From positions 160,881 to 224,880 of the forward strand of contig NZ_CANLXG010000004.1 in the NCBI RefSeq assembly GCF_947495025.1: 64,000 bases of DNA, read 5' to 3'. Positions 8,414-16,423 of this stretch are shown here, in pieces (the first letter of the stretch is position 1; each line of letters starts with the position of its first letter). Under the pieces are notes generated by a model. It ran no database searches and had not been told where the DNA came from. It worked only from the letters and a program-made list of their open reading frames with translations. The translations under genes were made by a program, and so were the position numbers. The DNA comes from an uncultured Roseobacter sp. GTDB taxonomy: Bacteria; Pseudomonadota; Alphaproteobacteria; Rhodobacterales; Rhodobacteraceae.

Positions 8414-10591
8414 TCAGGCGACCAGATCGAACCGGTCTGCATTCATGACCTTTGTCCAGGCTGCCACAAAGTCGCGTACGAACTTCGCACCGTTGTCGTC
8501 CTGTGCATAGACTTCTGCATAGGCCCGCAGGATCGAGTTGGATCCGAACACAAGATCAGCGCTTGTCGCCGTCCATTTGACGGTTCCGCTGGCACGGTCA
8601 CGAATTTCATAGGTGCCGTTGTCCACCGGATCCCAGGTGTTGGCCATATCCGTCAGGTTGACAAAGAAATCATTCGTCAGCTGACCTTCCCGGTCTGTGA
8701 GTACACCATGCTTCGTGCCGCCATGGTTGACGCCCAGCACCCGCATGCCACCGACCAGAACCGTCATTTCCGCGGCCGTCAGTCCCAGCAGCTGTGCTTT
8801 GTCGAGCATCAGCTCTTCGGGTGCCACAGCGTACTGCTCTTTTTGCCAGTTACGGAAACCACAGGCCAGCGGCTCCAGCACGTCAAAGCTTGCAGCGTCG
8901 GTCTGTGCGTCGGTGGCGTCACCGCGCCCTGGCGCGAAAGGCACCTCCAGGCTGAAACCGGCAGCGCTGATCGACTGCTCGAGGCCAACGTTGCCCGCAA
9001 GTACGATCACGTCCGCGACAGAGGCACCGCTTTCCGCCGCGATGGGTTCCAGAATGCCAAGGACCTTGGCCAGACGCTCCGGCTCGTTTGCCGCCCAGTC
9101 TTTCTGCGGGGCAAGACGAATGCGCGCGCCGTTGGCACCACCACGTTTGTCCGAGCCACGGTATGTGCGGGCGCTGTCCCAGGCTGTGGCAATCATCTCC
9201 GCCGCGGACAGACCGCTGGCCGAGATTTTTGCCTTCACAGCATCCAAGTCGTAATCCGTCGCGCCTGCGGGGATGGGATCTTGCCAGATCAGATCTTCGG
9301 CAGGGACGTCGGGCCCGTAATAGTTGGCTTTGGGGCCCATGTCGCGGTGGGTCAGCTTGAACCATGCACGCCCGAATGTCTCGGCGAAATACGCAGGGTC
9401 CGCACGGAATTTCTGGCAGATTTCGTTGTAGACCGGGTCGACTTTCATCGCCATGTCCGCATCTGTCATCATCGGCATACGGCGCACGGACGGATCGCTC
9501 GGATCTACCGGCATCTCGTCTTCGGGCATATCCACAGGTTTCCACTGGTTTGCACCGGCGGGGGATTTGGTCAGTTCCCATTCATACCCGAAGAGGTAGT
9601 CAAAATAGCCCATATCCCACTGCGTCGGGTGTTTGGTCCAGGCGCCTTCAATCCCGGAGGTAAAGGCATTGGTCGCCTTGCCGCCATGGCCCGGGTTGCT
9701 CCAGCCAAAACCCTGGGAATGTACGGGGCAGCCTTCGGGTTCTGCGCCGATATTGGCATGATCTCCGCCGCCATGCGCCTTACCAACTGTGTGGCCACCG
9801 CATGTCAGCGCAGCTGTTTCTTCATCATCCATCGCCATCCGGGCAAAGGTTTCGCGCACATGCAGTGCGGTACGCGCCGGATCAGGATTGCCGTTCACAC
9901 CTTCGGGGTTCACATAGATCAGCCCCATGTGCACAGCAGCGAGCGGGTTGTAGAGTGTCGAGGTATCGTCCAGATCGCCATAGCGGTTTTCCGACGGTGC
10001 CAGCCATTCGTTTTCGGCGCCCCAGTTTACGTCCGTTTCCGGCCCCCAGATGTCTTCACGGCCAAACCCGAAGCCAAATGTTTTCAGACCCATGGATTCG
10101 TAGGCCATATTGCCGGCCAGGATGATCAGGTCTGCCCAACTCAGAGCATTGCCGTACTTTTTCTTGACCGGCCACAGCAGGCGGCGGGCTTTGTCGAGGC
10201 TGGCGTTGTCCGGCCACGAGTTCAGCGGCGCAAAGCGGATATTGCCCGAGCCTGCACCTCCGCGACCGTCGCCCATGCGATATGAACCGGCGGAGTGCCA
10301 GGCGAGGCGGATCATCAGGCCACCATAGTGACCCCAGTCAGCGGGCCACCATTCCTGATCATCCGTCATCAGCGCCTGGACGTCTGCCTTGACCGCCTGA
10401 TAGTCGAGCGACTTGACGGCCGTGCGGTGGTCATAGTCAGGGTCCATCGGGTTGGTGCGGGCGCCGTGCTGATGCAGGATGTCCAGGTTGAGCGATTTCG
10501 GCCACCATTTTGTGACGCTGTTGTCGGTCCCGGTGTTCCCGCCGTGCATGACGGGGCAGCCGCCGGCCGGATCGATGTTGTTGCCGTCCAT
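8414..10591 (-). CDS. katG: Catalase-peroxidase
   Basis: Bifunctional haem catalase-peroxidase (725 aa, full length) that removes hydrogen peroxide. The distal haem pocket is complete: R95, W98 and H99 in 'IRLAWHSAGSYR', and the proximal ligand is H267 in 'GGHTVGKAHG'. The W98-Y226-M252 triad that forms the characteristic covalent adduct needed for catalase activity is also present. Two tandem peroxidase-like domains are seen, the second without haem residues, as in the family. GGGAGAG precedes the ATG at 10591. It is divergent from oxyR, the expected activator, and an Irr-type iron box lies 45 bases upstream of the start, so both peroxide and iron/haem status probably control it. Confidence 0.98.
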   Translation of the reverse strand: MDGNNIDPAGGCPVMHGGNTGTDNSVTKWWPKSLNLDILHQHGARTNPMDPDYDHRTAVKSLDYQAVKADVQALMTDDQEWWPADWGHYGGLMIRLAWHSAGSYRMGDGRGGAGSGNIRFAPLNSWPDNASLDKARRLLWPVKKKYGNALSWADLIILAGNMAYESMGLKTFGFGFGREDIWGPETDVNWGAENEWLAPSENRYGDLDDTSTLYNPLAAVHMGLIYVNPEGVNGNPDPARTALHVRETFARMAMDDEETAALTCGGHTVGKAHGGGDHANIGAEPEGCPVHSQGFGWSNPGHGGKATNAFTSGIEGAWTKHPTQWDMGYFDYLFGYEWELTKSPAGANQWKPVDMPEDEMPVDPSDPSVRRMPMMTDADMAMKVDPVYNEICQKFRADPAYFAETFGRAWFKLTHRDMGPKANYYGPDVPAEDLIWQDPIPAGATDYDLDAVKAKISASGLSAAEMIATAWDSARTYRGSDKRGGANGARIRLAPQKDWAANEPERLAKVLGILEPIAAESGASVADVIVLAGNVGLEQSISAAGFSLEVPFAPGRGDATDAQTDAASFDVLEPLACGFRNWQKEQYAVAPEELMLDKAQLLGLTAAEMTVLVGGMRVLGVNHGGTKHGVLTDREGQLTNDFFVNLTDMANTWDPVDNGTYEIRDRASGTVKWTATSADLVFGSNSILRAYAEVYAQDDNGAKFVRDFVAAWTKVMNADRFDLVA

Positions 10592-10635
10592 GAAGTCTCT
10601 CCCTTGAGGTGAATCCGCAGAGCACAGACGCTCTG

Positions 10636-10652
10636 TTGAGAATCATTCTAAC
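10636..10652 (-). promoter_or_regulatory. Iron control element (Irr/ICE-type box)
   Basis: Read on the minus strand the site is GTTAGAATGATTCTCAA. The alphaproteobacterial Irr consensus as I recall it is TTTAGAA-YRR-TTCTAAA. This site matches 12 of 14 arm positions, and TGA fits the YRR spacer. It lies 45 bases before the katG start codon, where a regulator would affect katG transcription. Irr is a Fur-family, haem-responsive regulator that acts under iron limitation. The assignment is by motif only. Confidence 0.55.
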
Positions 10653-10669
10653 AAGCCGCTATCATTAAC

Positions 10670-10679
10670 TCCAATTGGA
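10670..10679. promoter_or_regulatory. Palindrome in the katG-oxyR intergenic region (candidate OxyR site)
   Basis: TCCAATTGGA is a perfect 10-bp palindrome, 30 bases upstream of the oxyR start. It is flanked by ATC-rich sequence (ATCATTAA and GATATCC). LysR-type regulators bind imperfect dyads of this kind in the shared region between their own gene and a divergent target. I cannot match it to the four-part E. coli OxyR consensus, so the role is inferred from position. Confidence 0.3.
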
Positions 10680-10708
10680 TATCCTGAAGATTGTGATAAG
10701 CTCAACTT

Positions 10709-11632
10709 ATGATTGGACTCACGCTGAAACAGCTCCGCTATTTTGAAGCGCTTGCGCGCCATCAGCACTTTGGACGCGCTGCAGATGCCTGCTCTATTTC
10801 GCAGCCGGCGCTGTCGCAGCAGATCAAGGAACTGGAGGCGATGTTCGGGACGCCCCTGGTCGAACGAGGCAGGCGGGAGATCCGCCTGACGCCGATCGGA
10901 CTTGGTCTGCTGGAGAAAGCCCGGCAGATTCTGCTCACCGTCGAAGAACTGGACGATCTGGTGCGTGCCGCGCAGGGGCCGCTGTCTGGACGTCTGAGGC
11001 TGGGCATCATCCCGACCGTGGCCCCGTATTTCCTGCCCACGATCATCGCTGATCTGGCCGGGCGCTTTCCCGGTGTTGACCTTAATCTCCGGGAGGCCGT
11101 CACCCATTCCCTGATCGGCGATCTGCAGGATGGGCGCATAGATCTTGCCGTTGTTGCACTGCCGATTTCGGAGCCGGCTCTCACAGAGTTTGCCCTGTTT
11201 GAGGAAGATTTCGTGCTGGTGCGGATGTCACAGGACGCCGATAAACCTGTACCCAGCCCAATTGCACTGCAGGCCATGCGGTTGCTGTTGCTGGAGGAGG
11301 GGCACTGTTTCCGCGACCAGGCATTGTCCTTCTGCGAGTTCGGCGAGACCCGACCGGGTGCCCTGATGGAGGGCAGTTCGCTGTCAACACTGGTGCAGAT
11401 GGTTGGCGCGGGCATGGGGGTTACGCTGATCCCCGAGATGGCCGTTGATCTGGAAACCCGTTCTGCCGATGTTGCCATCGCAAGGTTCCCGCATCCACGC
11501 CCGTCGCGCACCATCGGTATGGTCTGGCGCAAAACAAATCCTCTGGCGGATCAGCTGATGCAGGTCGGAGCGATCATCCGGGCGGCTGGCATGGGTGCAC
11601 GTGGCAGCAAGCAGCCAGTTTCTCAGGAGTGA
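10709..11632 (+). CDS. oxyR: Peroxide-sensing LysR-type regulator OxyR
   Basis: LysR-family transcription factor of 307 aa. The winged-helix domain occupies residues 1-65 ('RAADACSISQPALSQQIKELE'). The effector domain carries C200 and C209 in 'EEGHCFRDQALSFC', the spacing of the two redox cysteines of E. coli OxyR, which form a disulfide with peroxide and switch on target genes. This context separates it from general LysR proteins. It is divergent from katG, its classical target. Its last ten bases overlap the 3' end of the convergent desulfhydrase gene. The ribosome site before ATG at 10709 is weak. Confidence 0.95.
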   Translation: MIGLTLKQLRYFEALARHQHFGRAADACSISQPALSQQIKELEAMFGTPLVERGRREIRLTPIGLGLLEKARQILLTVEELDDLVRAAQGPLSGRLRLGIIPTVAPYFLPTIIADLAGRFPGVDLNLREAVTHSLIGDLQDGRIDLAVVALPISEPALTEFALFEEDFVLVRMSQDADKPVPSPIALQAMRLLLLEEGHCFRDQALSFCEFGETRPGALMEGSSLSTLVQMVGAGMGVTLIPEMAVDLETRSADVAIARFPHPRPSRTIGMVWRKTNPLADQLMQVGAIIRAAGMGARGSKQPVSQE

Positions 11633-12621
11633 GACAGCGCCTCCCGGATCGTGTCGCTGTAGGCACCGATCGCGCCCAGCCCGCCAGTGTGTATGTAACA
11701 GACCCGCGCGCCTTTCCGGATGTCACCGGTTGCTGCAAGCGCGGAAACAGCGGCAAAGGATTTGGCCGTATAAACGGGATCAAGGATCAGGCCGCTGTAG
11801 TGTGCTGCGAGCAGCATGGCATCGGCGGTGGGCTTGCCGACCTGGCCATAGCCTGGTGCCAGTGCGCCGTCCCACAAAACGATGTCGTCCGGCACGATGC
11901 CTGAGGCGCCGTCCCACAGGTCTGCCAGACGCGCAACGATGCGCCTGATGCGCGATGTCTGATCCCGGGCCGGTCGGCGGACGCAACTGCCGATCACCCT
12001 TGCTTTTGACCCGTTGCCGCGCAGGCCTGCCAGAAGACCGCTGTGCGTGGACCCGCTGCCGGAGGCGACAACGAAAACATCAAATCCGTCGTCCTGATCC
12101 AGTATCTCCCGGGCGCAATCCACATAGCCGAGTGCGCCAAGCGGTGGATGCCCTTCTGAGAGATGAATGATGTAGGGTGTGCGCCCTTCAGAGCGCAGGA
12201 CTTTTGCCCTCTCATGCAGTGCGGCGTCTGCTCCCTCTTCGTCCTCACCCTCGGGGAAGGTCATAATCTCAGCCCCGAGCATTTCGCACAGCAGGACATT
12301 ACCTGCAGTGCGGTAGGCTTCCGGCTTGCCCGGAACACGGTCTTCCAGCTGCACAATTGCCTGCATGCCAAGCGCGGCGGCGACTGCAGCTGTCAGCCGC
12401 ACAAAGTTGGATTGCACAGCCCCGGTGATCAGAACCGTGTCGGCCCCGGCACTGACAGCCGCACCAAAATAGTACTCAAGCTGTCGCGCTTTGTTACCGC
12501 CAAAGCATGGCCCGGCGAGATCATCACGTTTGATCCAGAGTTCGATGCCCAGATGATCAGACAACCGTCCGGCGTGTTCCAGAGGGGTTGGCTGCTGCAC
12601 GATGGTTGAGCGGGGATGCAT
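11623..12621 (-). CDS. PLP-dependent D-cysteine desulfhydrase / ACC deaminase family enzyme
   Basis: Fold-type II pyridoxal-phosphate enzyme of 332 aa. The PLP lysine is in 'FGGNKARQLEYYFG' (about residue 52), the substrate loop is 'TGAVQSNFVRLTAA', and the phosphate-binding loop is 'ASGSGSTHSGLLAGL'. The family includes D-cysteine desulfhydrase, ACC deaminase and L-cysteate sulfo-lyase (CuyA), which roseobacters use to break down cysteate. I cannot decide among these from the sequence. A TTG at 12654 would extend the frame, but ATG at 12621 with AGGG upstream fits the family length. It is convergent with oxyR and transcribed in the same direction as the upstream ggp operon. Confidence 0.8.
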   Translation of the reverse strand: MHPRSTIVQQPTPLEHAGRLSDHLGIELWIKRDDLAGPCFGGNKARQLEYYFGAAVSAGADTVLITGAVQSNFVRLTAAVAAALGMQAIVQLEDRVPGKPEAYRTAGNVLLCEMLGAEIMTFPEGEDEEGADAALHERAKVLRSEGRTPYIIHLSEGHPPLGALGYVDCAREILDQDDGFDVFVVASGSGSTHSGLLAGLRGNGSKARVIGSCVRRPARDQTSRIRRIVARLADLWDGASGIVPDDIVLWDGALAPGYGQVGKPTADAMLLAAHYSGLILDPVYTAKSFAAVSALAATGDIRKGARVCYIHTGGLGAIGAYSDTIREALSHS

Positions 12622-12704
12622 GTGGATGCCCTGTGAAGATGCAGTTGGCTGCAACTATCGGCGATGGGCTGCTCTGGTGCAATGCCGGACCCCTTGCGCG
12701 CAGA

Positions 12705-14192
12705 TTACTCCGCAGCCACCGTCCAGCCGGGGTCGAGCGACAGTGTCCCGGGCGTCCATTGACGTACATCGTTTTCCAGCACGGCTTTTCTGAGCGACGC
12801 CATACGCCTGCGCCGCTCTTCAGCGGGCATATCCAGTGCAGAAAGAATGGCTCTGTCCATCGATTTGTTTGAAAACGGGTTCGCGACAATCGCATCACCC
12901 AGCTCTACGGCGGCCCCCGCAAATTCAGACAGCACCAGAGCGCCGTCGCCGTCGATACGGGAAGCAACAAACTCTTTGCAAACGAGGTTCATGCCGTCTG
13001 CCAGAGGTGTGATCCAGGCAACATCGGCGACCTGGTAGTAGGCCACGAGATCGGCAAAAGGGATCGCGCGTGAAATCAGCGCTACCGGCTGCCAGTCCAG
13101 GGTGCCGAAACGGCCATTGATCCGACCGGCGGTCTGTTCGATATCGCTCTGGACGTTTTCATAAGCGGTCATTCCACTGGCCGCAGACACAGAGACATGC
13201 ATGAGGCGGATCTTGCCGCGCAGTTCCGGATTGTTCTCCAGAATCCGTTCAAAGCAACTGAGCTGTTCCAGGCCTCCTTTGGTGTAATCCGTGCGCCCGA
13301 CTGACAGGATCAGGCGGGTGTCGCCCAGATCAGCACGCAGCCGCGCGGCCTGAGCCTGGGCTTCATCCGACCGCGCCCGCTGGTCGATAAAATCCGTATC
13401 GACACCGACAGGCGTGACACTGACTGAGACGCGCTGATTTTCGAAACTTACCTCGGTCGGCATGATGCGCTCGGTCAGTGCCGTTCCCTCGGAAATCCAT
13501 TTGTCAGGCACACGTTCGCGCTCGGTGACCTCGACATCGAAAAGGCTGCGCGCAACTGATACAAAGTTTGCCGCATACCGTGGTACGTGAAAGCCCACAT
13601 CATCACAGGCCAGCAGACTGGCCATGATCTCCTTGCGCCAGGGCAGAACATTGAACATGTCCACCGACGGAAAAGGTGTGTGATGAAAGAAAGCGATACG
13701 TACATCCGGGCGCAGCTCACGCAGGTATCCGGGCACCAGCCAAAGATTATAATCGTGTACCCAGACCAGCGCGCCCGGCGCGGCTTCCTCCGCTGCGGCT
13801 TCGGCAAAGCGTCGGTTAACGGCCTGAAAATTCGGCCAGTCTACAGGGTCGTAATTATAGCGTTCCTTGAAATTGTGGAGGATCGGCCAGAATGCCTCTT
13901 TCGAGGTCACATGATAGTATTCCCGCACCTGTTCCGCCGACAGCGGCAGCCGCGACACCGAATACTGACCATAGGCGTCGTTGATCTCGATCCGCGGCTC
14001 GAAATCAGGGTTTTCCGGATCATCGGCCAGTTTCCAGGCGATCCATGCGCCATGCTGCACACCGCCGAAAAAGCTTTTGAGCGTGGGGACAATCCCGTTC
14101 GGGCTCTTGTTTTCGCGCAGAACAGTTCTGCCGTTCTCCTCGACTTCCTCGTAAGGCTGCCGGTGGTACACGATGATCAGGTCAGACGACAT
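12705..14192 (-). CDS. ggpS: Glucosylglycerol-phosphate synthase
   Basis: Family GT20 glycosyltransferase of 495 aa. It is related to trehalose-phosphate synthase but closer to cyanobacterial GgpS. Shared GgpS hallmarks are the start 'IIVYHRQPYEEVEENG', 'SPNGIVPTLKSFF', 'TSKEAFWPILHNF', 'WVHDYNLWLVPGYLREL' and 'FFHHTPFPSVDMFNVLPWR'. The enzyme joins glucose from ADP-glucose to sn-glycerol-3-phosphate to give glucosylglycerol phosphate, the precursor of a compatible solute. The frame could begin at 14234, but ATG at 14192 has AGGAG upstream and matches the GgpS N-terminus. It is the last gene of a three-gene operon, ten bases after the phosphatase. An automated pipeline may call it otsA; the neighbours argue against that. 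Confidence 0.88.
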   Translation of the reverse strand: MSSDLIIVYHRQPYEEVEENGRTVLRENKSPNGIVPTLKSFFGGVQHGAWIAWKLADDPENPDFEPRIEINDAYGQYSVSRLPLSAEQVREYYHVTSKEAFWPILHNFKERYNYDPVDWPNFQAVNRRFAEAAAEEAAPGALVWVHDYNLWLVPGYLRELRPDVRIAFFHHTPFPSVDMFNVLPWRKEIMASLLACDDVGFHVPRYAANFVSVARSLFDVEVTERERVPDKWISEGTALTERIMPTEVSFENQRVSVSVTPVGVDTDFIDQRARSDEAQAQAARLRADLGDTRLILSVGRTDYTKGGLEQLSCFERILENNPELRGKIRLMHVSVSAASGMTAYENVQSDIEQTAGRINGRFGTLDWQPVALISRAIPFADLVAYYQVADVAWITPLADGMNLVCKEFVASRIDGDGALVLSEFAGAAVELGDAIVANPFSNKSMDRAILSALDMPAEERRRRMASLRKAVLENDVRQWTPGTLSLDPGWTVAAE

Positions 14193-14202
14193 GCTGTTCT
14201 CC

Positions 14203-14979
14203 TCAGCTGGCAGGGAACATCCTGCGCGCCACAATGGCCTCGGCGATGCCGGAGACGCCGTGCGCCTGCGCTTTGTGGACGTGGTCGAGATCGTTCAGTT
14301 CGCGCAACAGCGCGTCTTCGGAATTGCCGACGGCTACGGCCGGGAGGCCAAGTGCAAGCATCGACAGATCGTTCAGGGTGTCGCCGGCAACCAGCGTCCG
14401 TTCGTTTCTGATCCCCAGATATGCCAGCAGGCGCAGCAGGGTCGGACCTTTGCTGACGCCACGTGGCAGAACGTCGAAATAACGGTTGTCAGAAATCAGT
14501 GTGTCCAGGCCCATGCCCTCGACCGTGGCCACGGTCGAAGGGTTAAACTGCCCCGGATCCATGTCATAGCTCACGCGGTAGCGAAAGGCGGCAGACTGCA
14601 GGCGCAGGCCGGGCGCTCCCGACAGGGCAGCCTGCACGCGCAGCCCGGCGTCACCCCAGGCTGCTGCAATCTCTTCTTCCAGCTCTTCGATCGGGTCCAG
14701 CACATGATCATGACCAACACGGGCAACTGTCGTTCCGACATCCCCGACAACAAAATCCGGACGCGGCACACCCTTGTTGCGCGTCAGATCACTGATGAAA
14801 CCCGGGTCGCGACCAGTGACAAAAATCAGTCCGATTCGATGGCGGTTGCCGTCGATCCACGCGTAGAAGCGCTCGCGGTCTTCTTCGGTGCCGCCAAGGA
14901 AGGTTCCGTCGAGATCTGTGGCAAGCACCAGATCCTTTTGTGCAATATCGGGCATGGTGAAGGTTTCGTGACGGGTCAT
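14203..14979 (-). CDS. HAD-IIB phosphatase, likely glucosylglycerol-3-phosphate phosphatase
   Basis: HAD-superfamily phosphatase of 258 aa, type IIB cap, of the sucrose-phosphate/mannosylglycerate-phosphate phosphatase group. All four HAD motifs are seen: D22-x-D24 in 'ATDLDGTF', the Thr of 'FVTGRD', the Lys of 'GVSKGPTLL', and the acidic pair in 'VAGDTLNDLSML'. It is not related in sequence to cyanobacterial StpA as far as I can see. The role of dephosphorylating glucosylglycerol phosphate is inferred from its place between ggpS and the glycerol-3-phosphate dehydrogenase gene. The start ATG at 14979 overlaps the preceding stop (ATGA) and has AAGGA upstream, so translation is coupled. Confidence 0.82.
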   Translation of the reverse strand: MTRHETFTMPDIAQKDLVLATDLDGTFLGGTEEDRERFYAWIDGNRHRIGLIFVTGRDPGFISDLTRNKGVPRPDFVVGDVGTTVARVGHDHVLDPIEELEEEIAAAWGDAGLRVQAALSGAPGLRLQSAAFRYRVSYDMDPGQFNPSTVATVEGMGLDTLISDNRYFDVLPRGVSKGPTLLRLLAYLGIRNERTLVAGDTLNDLSMLALGLPAVAVGNSEDALLRELNDLDHVHKAQAHGVSGIAEAIVARRMFPAS

Positions 14980-16118
14980 GATATCCTTTCTGCAAGTGTT
15001 GTGATGTCCTGATCAGAGGCGGGGTGGCTGAACGCGACGTCCATTGCACGCGGCTCTGCTTCGATCGGGCGCGCCCACAGGCTGGCAAATGCCATTCCCA
15101 GATCGGCGCCCTCGTGCAGGATGTCCCGCACCGTTTCACAAATAGGCATAGACACACCGAGGCGGCGTGCCAGATCGGTGACGGAGCGCGCATTGAATTC
15201 ACCCTCGACGACCACAGGGCGCCCGTCAAAACAGCAATCGCGCGGGACGCCCTCGCCCAGTTGCTGCCCAAGCGCCATATTGCGCGACGTCGTGCTGGAG
15301 CAGGTCAGAGACAGGTCCCCGATGCCGGAAAGACCTGTGACCGTTTCGCGACGCCCGCCGAGCGCTTCGGTCAGAACTTTCATCTCGTCCAGCCCGCGGG
15401 TGATAAGAGCAGCACGCGTGTTTTCAGCAAAACCCGCGCCTGTCATCATGCCGCAGGCTATGGCGATCACGTTCTTTACCGCACCGCCTATCTCGACCCC
15501 GATCAGGTCGTCCGAGACATAGGCGCGGAAGCTTTCGGTCGTCAGCGAAACAGCCAGCCGTGCAGCCGGGCTTTCGTCGGGGCGCAACCGGTCCGCGTAT
15601 GTGAATGGAAACGCCACAGTGGCCGCAGTCGGATGTCCAAGTGCGGTCTCCCGCGCGAAAGTTGGGCCCGACACGCAGCCGATCGGCCGGTGGCCGAGTT
15701 CCTCTTCGGCGACCTGTGTCATCAGCAAGCCGGTTTCTGCTTCAATACCCTTGGCACATATCGCGACCGGCACGCCCGGGGCGGCGTGCTCGGCAACCTG
15801 GCGGGCGACGCTGCGAACACTGCGGGAGGGCACAACAATCAGGATCACCTCGGCCCCGGCAAGCGCATCAGAAAGTCGGCGTGCGGCTCGCAGCGCAGGC
15901 GGGAGATCCACGCCGGGAAGATAGTCTGCGTTTTCATGATACCGGTTGATATTGTCCACGGCACCGCTGTTACGGCCCCAGATACATGTGCGAACACCGG
16001 CCCGCGCCAGCGTCGCGGCCAGAGCGGTGCCCCACGATCCGGCACCAACGACAGCGGCGCGCCGGTACTGACGCGCCGGAAAGGGGCAGGGTGATCCGGA
16101 TACCGGTTCGTGCTTCAT
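14976..16118 (-). CDS. gpsA: NAD(P)-dependent glycerol-3-phosphate dehydrogenase
   Basis: Enzyme of 380 aa that reduces dihydroxyacetone phosphate to sn-glycerol-3-phosphate. The dinucleotide loop is GAGSWGTALA (residues 25-34). Family motifs 'AICAKGIE', 'GPTFARE' and 'GGAVKNVIAIACGM' (catalytic Lys) are present, and the C-terminal helical domain is complete. The longest frame starts at 16196, but ATG at 16118 with GAGGG upstream starts close to the Rossmann fold. It is first in the operon with the HAD phosphatase and ggpS. This suggests a dedicated supply of the glycerol-3-phosphate acceptor for glucosylglycerol rather than the housekeeping phospholipid enzyme, which probably lies elsewhere. 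Product length exceeds the usual 320-340 aa by about 40, partly through an N-terminal tail. Confidence 0.92.
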   Translation of the reverse strand: MKHEPVSGSPCPFPARQYRRAAVVGAGSWGTALAATLARAGVRTCIWGRNSGAVDNINRYHENADYLPGVDLPPALRAARRLSDALAGAEVILIVVPSRSVRSVARQVAEHAAPGVPVAICAKGIEAETGLLMTQVAEEELGHRPIGCVSGPTFARETALGHPTAATVAFPFTYADRLRPDESPAARLAVSLTTESFRAYVSDDLIGVEIGGAVKNVIAIACGMMTGAGFAENTRAALITRGLDEMKVLTEALGGRRETVTGLSGIGDLSLTCSSTTSRNMALGQQLGEGVPRDCCFDGRPVVVEGEFNARSVTDLARRLGVSMPICETVRDILHEGADLGMAFASLWARPIEAEPRAMDVAFSHPASDQDITTLAERIS

Positions 16119-16168
16119 TGATCCCTCGCTGTTATCAGGACCGCATCCGGCGGCCGAAAAACTGGTTG

Positions 16169-16243
16169 TGTCGCAAACAGGCTGTTGATGTCGCAAAAGA
16201 TGTATCCGAAGAGTTTCATTTCAATGCCGCGACTGCAAAAGAT
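16169..16243. repeat. Three direct repeats upstream of the ggp operon (candidate operator)
   Basis: TGTCGCAAACAG starts at 16169, TGTCGCAAAAGAT at 16189 and the weaker GACTGCAAAAGAT at 16231. Start-to-start spacings are 20 and 42 bases, about two and four turns of the helix. This is the pattern of a regulator bound on one face of DNA. The copies lie 50-125 bases upstream of the gpsA start. No known regulator consensus comes to mind; osmotic control is the natural guess. Confidence 0.45.
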
Positions 16244-16358
16244 AGGTCAAATTGCTCCGTTTCGTCGCAGGCTGACGGTCAATTTGATCAAAAAATGTGC
16301 GCTGATGCGCGCCGATTAAGCAAGAAGTAATCCAAAAGCGACAAATTGATGTCGATTT

Positions 16359-16388
16359 TTGACTTTTTGGGATCGGCTCTTATATCAT
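16359..16388 (+). promoter_or_regulatory. Sigma-70-type promoter of galU
   Basis: A -35 element TTGACT at 16359-16364 and a -10 element TATATC at 16381-16386 (16-base spacer; TATCAT at 16383 gives 18). The start point would be about 16394, leaving a leader of roughly 30 bases with GGGAG as ribosome site before ATG at 16424. Confidence 0.6.
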
Positions 16389-16423
16389 GCCGCAACGCAG
16401 CACGAGTTTGGGAGTTATCTGTC

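Larger units (their letters stand above)
16119..16423. other. Divergent regulatory region between the ggp operon and galU
   Basis: A gap of 305 bases, AT-richer than its flanks. Near the ggp side it holds three copies of a TGTCGCAAA-like element (listed separately). In the middle, CGACA at 16339-16343 and TGTCG at 16350-16354 form a dyad with six bases between, which ends just upstream of the galU promoter. No gene is seen. Confidence 0.6.

Noticed and set aside
8336..10285. Long plus-strand frame of 649 aa over katG
   Set aside because: It lies antisense to an intact, full-length katG with all active-site residues. The translation is Cys/Arg/His-rich with no recognisable domain; it is a product of GC-rich codon use.
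12705..14192. Calling the GT20 gene otsA (trehalose-6-phosphate synthase)
   Set aside because: The N-terminal blocks match GgpS, and the neighbours are a glycerol-3-phosphate dehydrogenase and a HAD-IIB phosphatase rather than otsB. The trehalose reading is less likely, although family-level similarity exists.
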